51,476 bases of DNA from a virus: positions 1-51,476 of IMG/VR virus record IMGVR_UViG_3300046703_000050; one strand, given 5' to 3'. Positions 42,590 to 49,132 of the stretch are shown here, piece after piece (positions within the stretch are counted from its first letter, which is position 1; every line of letters starts with the position of its first letter). The translations under genes were made by a program, and so were the position numbers. Below the pieces are notes generated by a model. It was not told the origin of the DNA. It worked only from the letters and a program-made list of their open reading frames with translations, and did not search any database.

Positions 42590-43842
42590 GACGCGGGTCC
42601 CTGGTAGGTGCTGCCTAATCGCAATGCGCCGCGTACCTCTGCTTCAAGCTGCTCGGGAAGCGCCGCGAGTTCATCGTACGACAGACCAGAGGTCCGTACG
42701 GAATGCGGTAAGTGAGTACCGGCAGCGCCACGGAACGTCATCGCCTCGTGCTCGTAATCGACGTTGAATTCGATGTCGTGACCGTTGCGATGGTCGTGGA
42801 TGAACGATCCTGGGAATGGTATAAACATTGTCACTGTCAGGTCATCGACGGAGTTGTCGATCAGCCAGCGGCGGGTGTCGGCGATGGTGGCGTGGGATTC
42901 GCCAGGGAGACCGGCGATGACGAAGGCTTTGAACTTGATACCGGCGTCTCGGCAGATAGCGCGGGCACGAGCGTTGATATCGGGGGTAGTTCCTTTATTG
43001 ACGCGGAGAAGGATGTCTGGATTGCCCGATTCGACGCCGACGCAGAGCCAGGAACAACCAGCGGAGGCTAGAGCAGAGGCTTGTGCGGCGGTCAGTAAGT
43101 CCGCACGGACGTTAGCCTTGAAGCGGACGTTCTCAGGGGCTAGGCGTTCACACAGCGCAATCAGCCTGTCGTTGTGCAGGTTCATTTCGTCGTCGTGAAA
43201 GACGAACGACGACCAACCGTCGTCTTTGAGTTGCCGAATCTCCTCGATGACATTGTCGAGGTGGCGGGCGCGGACACGACGGGAGCCGGACCAGCGTGAG
43301 CAGAACGAACACGAAAACGGACACCCACGCTGCGAGACTAAAGAGGTCGCTGGTTGCCCGTCCAACGTGCATTTATACTCGTGGATAGGAACTAGGTGAC
43401 GAGACGGTATCGGAATGCGATCGACATCGACATCCATCGGATACAGTGCAGCGGTCTTATGCTGAAAGGTTGCACTCACCAAATTGCAGATCGCGTTCTC
43501 CCCGTCGCCGCTCACAAACCAGTCGGCACCAAGCTTGGAGAAGTCCATCGGGCGTACCGAGATATGCGGACCACCAACGACGATAGGAACACTTGGATAG
43601 CCACGCTTGCACTCCGCAATGATCCGCCGTGCTGCTGGGTAGAGCGCCGTCGTCAGCCCGATGCCGATCATTGCGGGGTCGTGACCCCGGATAGTGGTGC
43701 CGGGAAGGTTTAGATCGACGACGTGCGGACGATGCCCAGCGACTTCAAGCGCAGCAGCCAAGTAGAGCAGTCCCAGCGGCGGTACGAACGCCGGTTCTGC
43801 CAGGAAGTCGGCGCAAGGGTTGATAAGTAGGACTTGAGACAT
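42580..43842 (-). CDS. B12-binding radical SAM enzyme
   Basis: 420 residues. An N-terminal cobalamin-binding-like domain (residues 1-135: LLINPCADF, PPLGLLYLAAAL, VVGGPH) is followed by the 4Fe-4S motif Cys174-x3-Cys178-x2-Cys181 (RGCPFSCSFC). A later GVESGNPDILLRVNKG and FIAGLPGES-like segment complete the radical SAM barrel. Such enzymes methylate or rearrange unreactive carbons. In this cluster it may create an unusual sugar or peptidoglycan modification. Confidence 0.85.
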   Translation of the reverse strand: MSQVLLINPCADFLAEPAFVPPLGLLYLAAALEVAGHRPHVVDLNLPGTTIRGHDPAMIGIGLTTALYPAARRIIAECKRGYPSVPIVVGGPHISVRPMDFSKLGADWFVSGDGENAICNLVSATFQHKTAALYPMDVDVDRIPIPSRHLVPIHEYKCTLDGQPATSLVSQRGCPFSCSFCSRWSGSRRVRARHLDNVIEEIRQLKDDGWSSFVFHDDEMNLHNDRLIALCERLAPENVRFKANVRADLLTAAQASALASAGCSWLCVGVESGNPDILLRVNKGTTPDINARARAICRDAGIKFKAFVIAGLPGESHATIADTRRWLIDNSVDDLTVTMFIPFPGSFIHDHRNGHDIEFNVDYEHEAMTFRGAAGTHLPHSVRTSGLSYDELAALPEQLEAEVRGALRLGSTYQGPASCS

Positions 43843-43845
43843 CGG

Positions 43846-44838
43846 TTATTTCCAGGATTCCGGTAGATGCTTGGCGATCTCGATACCACAGAACGGCACG
43901 GTCGGACGGGGTCCATGCTCTCGTGCCCACGCAGCCATACGTGCGAGCCCGTCCTGGAGATTGACGACGGGTCGGCAGTTGAACACCAACCCAGCCTTGG
44001 TATGGTCCGCATACACCTGCTGGACTTCGTTGCGTGCGGGCAAGTTGACAATCTTCGGCGATGCCCCCATCGCCTTGCCGACCACCCACGCGAGTTCGTT
44101 GACCGAGTACGGTACGCTAGCTCCTAGGTTGAAGGTCTGACAGCGAGCGGCATCCACAAAAGGGGACGCGGCGATGATTGGCGCGACATCGTCGATGTGG
44201 GTGAACGCGCGCCGCTGTTCACCATCTCCGAATACTGTGAGCGGCTTTCCTTGGAGAAGCTGGTTCATGAAGATGCCGATTACGTTGCGGTACTTATCGC
44301 CAATGTTCTGACGTTCGCCGTAGACGTTATGAGGACGAAAGATAACGTAGTCTAAATTGAACATCTTACTGGAGATTCGGAGTTCCTGCTCAACCGTGAG
44401 CTTGGCAATACCGTAGGGATCGACGGGGATGGTCGGAGTCTCCTCGGTTACCGGAAGGTACGGTGGTTCACCGTACACCGCTATCGACGACGTGAACACG
44501 AAGCACTTCACCTGATGGTTGATGGCGGTGTTTATCAGGTTCACGCTGCCGATCAGATTATTGGTGTAGTTGAACCGTTTTATGAAGTGGCTCAGCCCTT
44601 CGGCAGCGTACGCAGCTAAGTGATAGACGTAGTCGATCCGGTAGGTCTCGAATACCGCTTCTACTAGCTTGTGGTCGGCGATTGAACCTTGGACGAACTT
44701 TGCTCCGGCCGGTACGTTCTCCTCAAACCCTCCACTCAAGTCATCCAGTACGATGACTGCGTGACCAGCACGCACAAGATGTTCGGCGACATGCGACCCG
44801 ATGAATCCGGCGCCACCTGTGACTAGGCTAGACGGCAT
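43846..44838 (-). CDS. NAD-dependent sugar epimerase/dehydratase
   Basis: 330 residues. The Rossmann motif GGAGFIGSH (8-16), SSIAVYGEPPYLPVTEE and the catalytic Tyr142-x3-Lys146 (PYGIAK) identify an extended SDR of the UDP-sugar 4-epimerase/4,6-dehydratase class. The substrate cannot be read from sequence. It overlaps the DUF115-like gene by 11 bp. Confidence 0.85.
   Translation of the reverse strand: MPSSLVTGGAGFIGSHVAEHLVRAGHAVIVLDDLSGGFEENVPAGAKFVQGSIADHKLVEAVFETYRIDYVYHLAAYAAEGLSHFIKRFNYTNNLIGSVNLINTAINHQVKCFVFTSSIAVYGEPPYLPVTEETPTIPVDPYGIAKLTVEQELRISSKMFNLDYVIFRPHNVYGERQNIGDKYRNVIGIFMNQLLQGKPLTVFGDGEQRRAFTHIDDVAPIIAASPFVDAARCQTFNLGASVPYSVNELAWVVGKAMGASPKIVNLPARNEVQQVYADHTKAGLVFNCRPVVNLQDGLARMAAWAREHGPRPTVPFCGIEIAKHLPESWK
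44116..44126. repeat. CTAGCTCCTAG, degenerate relative of the palindrome
   Basis: One mismatch from CTAGGNCCTAG, inside the epimerase gene. A second such variant lies at 35594-35604, where it doubles as ribosome site for the tape measure gene. Confidence 0.4.
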
Positions 44839-45475
44839 GTGAGTAGCTCATGGTAGGTAGGAGTATATCAGAAAGTTTGGCAAACGGGAAACACCGGATT
44901 AAGCTATCGGGGTTGCAGTTGATGACGGAGACACCATGAGAGGCAAGGGGCTCTACAAGGGAAGCAAACCGTGGCACCCAGTTGTTACGCTTTTGTGCGT
45001 CGGCGAACGCAAGGGACTTTGGTCGTTGTGCCGGGATGGTTTCCTGTCGGTAACAGTGGTCGCCGTGCATGTCGTAGCCTAGTAGGACGATGCGACTAGC
45101 ACCTAGATGAAACGCCAGTCCGATTGCCTGGTAGCCAGAATTTCCGCCGTGCGCCAACGCCGTAGGGTCCAACGACAGTCCATGCAGCCCACCATGCCGA
45201 ACGCGATGTACGCCGTCCTCGCCCACGTTCATGCTCACCATCCACAGCCCTTCAAACTTAGCCAATACCCGTTCACGATGCTTTGTCCACCACAGGGCGT
45301 CGCTGAAGTATAGGATATCGGCGAACGGACAGCGTAGATACCAGTCGTTGATGGCGATGATACGACCGTGACCGGATAGGACGTTGGGATCGAAGTCAGT
45401 AAGGGAGGCACCACCAGCGAGCAAGAAGAACTTCTCACCAGGGTAGGCTCTCGGGATGGAGAAGAACTCACCCAT
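44828..45475 (-). CDS. DUF115-like sugar/glycan protein
   Basis: 215 residues. The opening FFLLAGGASLTDFD with AINDWYLRCPFADILYFSD and WWTKHRE is shared by phage and bacterial proteins of the DUF115/MptE-like Rossmann family found in motility-glycosylation and surface-modification clusters. Start chosen at 45475, where it abuts the membrane protein gene. Enzymatic role unproven. Confidence 0.65.
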   Translation of the reverse strand: MGEFFSIPRAYPGEKFFLLAGGASLTDFDPNVLSGHGRIIAINDWYLRCPFADILYFSDALWWTKHRERVLAKFEGLWMVSMNVGEDGVHRVRHGGLHGLSLDPTALAHGGNSGYQAIGLAFHLGASRIVLLGYDMHGDHCYRQETIPAQRPKSLAFADAQKRNNWVPRFASLVEPLASHGVSVINCNPDSLIRCFPFAKLSDILLPTMSYSHAV

Positions 45476-46014
45476 TACCGTTCCCCTCGCCGATGCCGTT
45501 CATTCACTTGATCCTGTATCTCCACTTCTGCGGCATCCTCGGCCGCATTATCGGCAGCATCAGCAACGGCCTCTCGGCGCCGCTTCCTACGTCCAACTCG
45601 GCTGTAGTACGCCCAAGCGTCCTTGAAGTAGGGGAAAAACACCCCCGTGATGATGAACCAGCCCATTGCTGTTACCAAGCGGATATCCCGACTAGTGGTG
45701 GCGATGTTCTGCTCCGCAATTGTGAGACGCTTCCTAACTTCAGCGTTCTGTAGCTCGCCCATGTAGGCTCTGAGCACCGCTACTTCACTATGCAGCTTCG
45801 ACAAGTCCTGCGAGATTTCATAATGCGTGGGGTACTCTACGATCTGCGCCCCGAACACATGCGGTGCGCTCCAGAGCAGAAAGAAGCATGCTGTTATAGA
45901 CATCAAGGAGCAGACGACCCCGCTAAAAATAAGCCGGGTTGCCACCTTGGAATAAAAGTGTCTGTATATGTGTCGATGACTCCAAATCACTGGATCACTG
46001 GCTTTCGACAGCAC
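45475..46014 (-). CDS. Two-span membrane protein
   Basis: 179 residues. Hydrophobic helices at about 27-50 and 114-132 flank a periplasmic-type coiled coil (EISQDLSKLHSEVAVLRAYM). The C-terminal 40 residues are highly charged (RRKRRREAVADAADNAAEDA). It overlaps the holin-like gene by 20 bp. Possible lysis-related or receptor-exclusion protein. Confidence 0.6.
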   Translation of the reverse strand: MLSKASDPVIWSHRHIYRHFYSKVATRLIFSGVVCSLMSITACFFLLWSAPHVFGAQIVEYPTHYEISQDLSKLHSEVAVLRAYMGELQNAEVRKRLTIAEQNIATTSRDIRLVTAMGWFIITGVFFPYFKDAWAYYSRVGRRKRRREAVADAADNAAEDAAEVEIQDQVNERHRRGER

Positions 46015-46384
46015 TGATAACCTGCGACTTGTCTTTCGCCGCCGTAGCCTTCGCCGCCTCCGCTACTTGTGTCGGCTTCACCAACCCCTGATACATGCCC
46101 TCTTGAAACGCCACCTGTTTCATGATAATCCAAAGCACGGTGGCGATGTTGGCGATGGTCAAGCCGTCTACCACCAGTCGTCCAGCGGTGGGGTCGAACG
46201 TCCAGATGACGCCAGCGGAGGCAAGCGTCCCCAGTAATACGGAGATGATCCGGTTAAGGTTGCCGCCGTTTTTCTGAATCCATGGAAACCAAGACGCACT
46301 TTTGAGTTTCTCCAGGATGTAGACGACGATCATGCTGGTGCCGAGTTGATCACCCAGTGGGAGGATGGTGGATGGATCGGTCAT
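45995..46384 (-). CDS. Holin-like membrane protein
   Basis: 129 residues. Three probable hydrophobic segments (SMIVVYILEKL, ISVLLGTLASAGVIWTF, IANIATVLWIIMKQVAF) and a charged Ala/Lys tail. Topology and position next to a spanin-like protein support a holin. Not proven. Confidence 0.6.
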   Translation of the reverse strand: MTDPSTILPLGDQLGTSMIVVYILEKLKSASWFPWIQKNGGNLNRIISVLLGTLASAGVIWTFDPTAGRLVVDGLTIANIATVLWIIMKQVAFQEGMYQGLVKPTQVAEAAKATAAKDKSQVISAVESQ

Positions 46385-46605
46385 TACTTATTCCCCTTTC
46401 GTTTTGCTACTGCTCGCGCTTCATCGAATCGGCTCTGCCAATGAGACTTGAGCACGATAAGATCCTCACGGACCTGTTTCAACTCAACTCGCAACTCAGG
46501 CACGGATTCCAGGGTTGTCTCCATCCTGGTGAGCTTGGCCGAGCCCTGCCAGATAAGCCCACCGATTACGAGCAGGGTTCCGAGGATGGCGAGGTTGATC
46601 TTCAT
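46384..46605 (-). CDS. Spanin/inner-membrane-anchored coiled-coil protein
   Basis: 73 residues behind AGAAGGAA. One N-terminal anchor (INLAILGTLLVIGGLIW) is followed by a coiled coil. Overlaps the holin-like gene by one base. It resembles i-spanins such as Rz, but an embedded outer partner is not visible. Confidence 0.55.
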   Translation of the reverse strand: MKINLAILGTLLVIGGLIWQGSAKLTRMETTLESVPELRVELKQVREDLIVLKSHWQSRFDEARAVAKRKGNK

Positions 46606-46710
46606 TTCCTTCTATCTCTCTGACCGCCGCGCCGGTACGGGTGCCTTTGACTGCTCGCGGGAGATCGTTGGGGAACGTTGGACGATATTTAGGGTGCCTG
46701 CCTCATCGGA

Positions 46711-46746
46711 TCGTCGCCCCACTGAGGGTCGTCGCCCCACTGAGGG
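46711..46746. repeat. 18-bp tandem duplication
   Basis: TCGTCGCCCCACTGAGGG occurs twice head-to-tail (46711-46728 and 46729-46746) in the otherwise gene-free stretch upstream of the integrase remnant. Confidence 0.7.
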
Positions 46747-46780
46747 TTGCGCCTTGCGCCCGGCTTCCGACATTACTTCG

Positions 46781-47047
46781 ATGCGTTCTGGGAGCGTTGG
46801 ACATCCCCAGGACACCCGGAAGATCCTCCGAGTCTTGGCGAAGCGGGCCGGCGTGAAGGGACGCATCTGGCCGCACCTCCTGCGCCACTCCCTGGCGACG
46901 GCGATGTTGGACCGCGGCGCTTTGCCGCAAACGATCCAGGCCGTCCTCGGCCACACTTTCATCTCGACGACGATGGAGTATTACCTCCACCCGTCCAAGA
47001 GGGGCGTCAGGGCCGACTATCATCGGTGCGTTCCTTCGTTCATCTGA
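46781..47047 (+). pseudogene. C-terminal fragment of a tyrosine recombinase (integrase remnant)
   Basis: 88 residues on the plus strand, opposite to all neighbours. ILRVLAKRAGV, WPHLLRHSLATAML (His-x2-Arg), QTIQAVLGHTFISTTMEYY and a final Tyr give the C-terminal half of the catalytic domain: HxxR, LGH and the nucleophilic Tyr are visible, but the first catalytic Arg, the Lys hairpin and the DNA-binding domain are missing. The frame upstream is open but reads the 18-bp duplication and shows no integrase similarity. No other gene is apparent in 46606-47079. Confidence 0.65.
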
Positions 47048-47079
47048 ACGTCAGGGTCCATAAGACTCCTTTAGGTTGC

Positions 47080-47409
47080 CTACCCCACCAACTTCTCAAC
47101 AGGTGCCACAGTGACTTTCGACTCCAGCACGGCAACGCGATCTTTGAGCGGCACCACGGGGATTAACCCTGCGGCCTTCCCTGCCTTCTGAAGCGTCTTG
47201 GTCTTCGGGTCAACCGTATACGCCTTCTGGTTCGCCGTGAGACTCACCAGGTCTGCGTCCGACAACTCGCCCACATCAATGTAGGCGAGGTTGGACTTCT
47301 GCCCTTGCGGTGTCGCCAAGTAGGCGTCCATCTCTGCGGGGCGCAAGTCTTGGGCGATGTTTTGGATCTGTCCCTCAAAGCCTGGGTTGGTTCGGTAAAT
47401 TATCAACAT
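47080..47409 (-). CDS. Small protein coupled to the RT gene
   Basis: 109 residues from ATG at 47409 with GGAGG 7 nt upstream. The start lies inside the last codons of the RT, so translation is coupled. It has a short beta start (MLIIYRTNPG), Asp/Glu/Lys-rich helices and ends with VPLKDRVAVLESKVTVAPVEK, a possible coiled coil. I recognise no family. Coupling to the RT makes it a candidate DGR accessory protein, or simply the next phage gene. Confidence 0.6.
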   Translation of the reverse strand: MLIIYRTNPGFEGQIQNIAQDLRPAEMDAYLATPQGQKSNLAYIDVGELSDADLVSLTANQKAYTVDPKTKTLQKAGKAAGLIPVVPLKDRVAVLESKVTVAPVEKLVG

Positions 47410-48452
47410 AGGAATCCTCCAAGAATCGGTTTTGCCTCGCGCCATAACGCCACGCGGAGCCGGTATGAATCGGCGTGACTGAGATGCTGGAACCAACTTC
47501 TCAGCGACTCTATGGCCTTTCCACCGGGCAACTCCTCGCGCTCCACTGCCGCCATTAAGCCGCGCATTCGCCGCCTCCCAGCCACGACGTTCGGGCGCAA
47601 GATACGCCGGTGGCCGCACCAGACCTTATGGCCTAGGAACGGCACTCCGATGCGTGTGGGAAATACGCAGGTTTTGGGATTTGTCACGAGGCCCATTTCT
47701 TCAATGAAGCTGCGCAGGTTGTCCTCCCAGCCTTTGACGACGTTCTGCTTTGAACCGAGCAGCACCAGATCATCCATATACCGGGCGTAGTAGCGGCAGC
47801 GGAGAACGTGCTTGACGTGGTAATCGATTCGCGAGCCGACGATGTTGGCGAACCACTGGCTGGTCAGGTTGCCGATGGGTAGACCGCGCGGACCAAACCC
47901 GGCCGGGAAGATACTAGGGTCCGCCTGATAGCTGGTTAGAATGCGACGGCACAACTCCAGCGTTCTCGAATCCGCGATGCGCCACTCCAACTCCCGCATC
48001 ACCAAGCCGTGCGGGATCGAATCGAAGAACTTCCGCAAGTCGAGTTTCAGAATGTAGTTTGAACCCGGCCTGCGGAGAAACTGCGTCAGGCGGTCAATGG
48101 CCTTGTGTGTGCCCTTGCCAACGCGGCAGGCGTACGTGTCGTGAATGAATGTGTTCTCAAACAGCGGAGCGATCACAGAACAGAGCGACTGGTGGACGAT
48201 CCGATCCGAGAATGGGGCGATGCGGATGATGCGCTCTTTCGGTTCGTGAATAACCTTTTTCCGGTATGTACCGGGTTGCCACTCCATCGATTGAAGTTGG
48301 TCTCGCAAAGCGATCAGGTTCTCTCCGAGATTGCCAGTGAATGAAATCACATCGGGTCGGTTGCGCTTTCCTTTTGCCGCCCGATGATATGCTGCGTGTA
48401 GATTTGAGAACTCACAGATTTGATCGAACAAGTACTTATAGGTGTGGGGCAT
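47403..48452 (-). CDS. DGR reverse transcriptase
   Basis: 349 residues from ATG at 48452 (MPHTYKY). Fingers/palm motifs include LDLRKFF (137-143, catalytic Asp), the DGR-specific IGNLTSQ (193-199, replacing the QG-x3-SP of group II intron enzymes) and YMDD (225-228). The length is that of stand-alone DGR RTs, with no maturase or endonuclease domain. The same frame is open back through the template repeat to 48713, which would give a 436-residue protein. That extension is the template RNA, so the 48452 start is preferred. The enzyme copies TR RNA with errors at adenines. Confidence 0.95.
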   Translation of the reverse strand: MPHTYKYLFDQICEFSNLHAAYHRAAKGKRNRPDVISFTGNLGENLIALRDQLQSMEWQPGTYRKKVIHEPKERIIRIAPFSDRIVHQSLCSVIAPLFENTFIHDTYACRVGKGTHKAIDRLTQFLRRPGSNYILKLDLRKFFDSIPHGLVMRELEWRIADSRTLELCRRILTSYQADPSIFPAGFGPRGLPIGNLTSQWFANIVGSRIDYHVKHVLRCRYYARYMDDLVLLGSKQNVVKGWEDNLRSFIEEMGLVTNPKTCVFPTRIGVPFLGHKVWCGHRRILRPNVVAGRRRMRGLMAAVEREELPGGKAIESLRSWFQHLSHADSYRLRVALWREAKPILGGFLC

Positions 48453-48546
48453 GAGAGAATCCGGCTTCAGGTTTCGCGTTGCTACTCTCTGTCGCCGGTG
48501 TGTTTTATATTCGGCTCCCTCTCGGAAGCGCAGGATACAGGTGTGG

Positions 48547-48599
48547 TGTGCGCGCACTATGGCGGCGATTCGTAAATCGCGCGCTGCTACGGGCGCACA
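48547..48599 (-). ncRNA. Structured spacer of the template RNA
   Basis: Between the TR and the RT start, TGTGCGC (48547-48553) pairs with GCGCACA (48593-48599), and inside it GCGATT-CGTA-AATCGC (48565-48580) forms a tetraloop hairpin. In characterised DGRs a structured spacer downstream of TR primes cDNA synthesis and binds RT-Avd. This is the equivalent position. Confidence 0.55.
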
Positions 48600-48601
48600 A
48601 T

Positions 48602-48713
48602 TGGCCGAGCGGAACCCGATATTGTTATTCGCGTTTCCGGGCGAGTTGTTGGCGTTCGCGTTACGCACTCCTGCGTTCGAACCGTCGCTCCAGAGCCCGC
48701 CGACGATCAGCAT
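48602..48713 (-). repeat. DGR template repeat (TR)
   Basis: 112 bp that align without gaps to 49138-49249 (offset 536). In the coding sense it is rich in AAC/AAT codons (nine Asn codons and one Ile in the mutated stretch). Of 27 template adenines, 17 differ from VR, while only one of 85 non-adenine positions differs (48657, silent in the protein). Identity at the 5' 36 nt and at the 3' GGGTTCCGCTCGGCC block (IMH*-like) flanks the mutated core 48620-48677. Confidence 0.95.
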
Positions 48714-49081
48714 TTACCACCTTCATCCTTTTTCGCCGCGCTTATCCAGCCGCCAAGCTGCTTTCCCACCTCCGCCACGAGGCCAGAGGCGTGTTCGAAC
48801 TGCTTGATGCTGGTAAGGCGGAGCGAAACCGATAGCCGCAGGAGCATTCGCAGTCCATCTAACTCGGCGCTGGCGCGCTGTAGGTGCTGCAATCTCTGCT
48901 GGTGTGGACTCGCATAAGCCGAAACGCAGGCGCGAAACACACTGAGCATGCAGTCCAAAATCTGCTGCCCAAGCGTCGGGCGTACCCATTTGGGCCACTT
49001 GCCGACGTGCGGGGTGAGCCACAGGGCTAGGTTGTGTATCGCCTGGTAAATCGCCTGCGTTTCAAAAGCTTGGTATGCCAT
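48707..49081 (-). CDS. avd: Accessory variability determinant Avd
   Basis: 124 residues forming four helices. The C-terminal part (LDGLRMLLRLSVSLRLTSI, then ASGLVAEVGKQLGGWI) matches the Avd/bAvd family, small pentameric basic bundles that bind RT and template RNA and are required for mutagenic homing. The stop falls 7 bp inside the TR. No good Shine-Dalgarno precedes the ATG (only a T-run and CGGA), unlike most genes here. Position between VR and TR is classical. Confidence 0.9.
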   Translation of the reverse strand: MAYQAFETQAIYQAIHNLALWLTPHVGKWPKWVRPTLGQQILDCMLSVFRACVSAYASPHQQRLQHLQRASAELDGLRMLLRLSVSLRLTSIKQFEHASGLVAEVGKQLGGWISAAKKDEGGKC

Positions 49082-49132
49082 GAAAAAAAATCCGAAAAGC
49101 CAAAATCCAAAAGATCAAAAGTCAAAACCTTT
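49082..49132. repeat. T-rich degenerate repeat between VR gene and avd
   Basis: On the minus strand the 51-bp gap reads as near-repeats of GACTTTTGATC / GGATTTTGGCTTTT, ending in eight T residues before the avd ATG. It is low complexity and lies just behind the target stop codon, where other DGRs carry a DNA hairpin needed for homing. Confidence 0.5.

Noticed and set aside
46448-47047. A 199-residue plus-strand integrase gene
   Set aside because: Only the last 88 residues resemble a tyrosine recombinase; the rest overlaps minus-strand genes and the 18-bp duplication without similarity.
47403-48713. A 436-residue RT with an N-terminus reading through the template repeat
   Set aside because: The first 87 codons are the TR and spacer; conserved RT sequence begins at 48452, and DGR RTs are normally about this shorter length.
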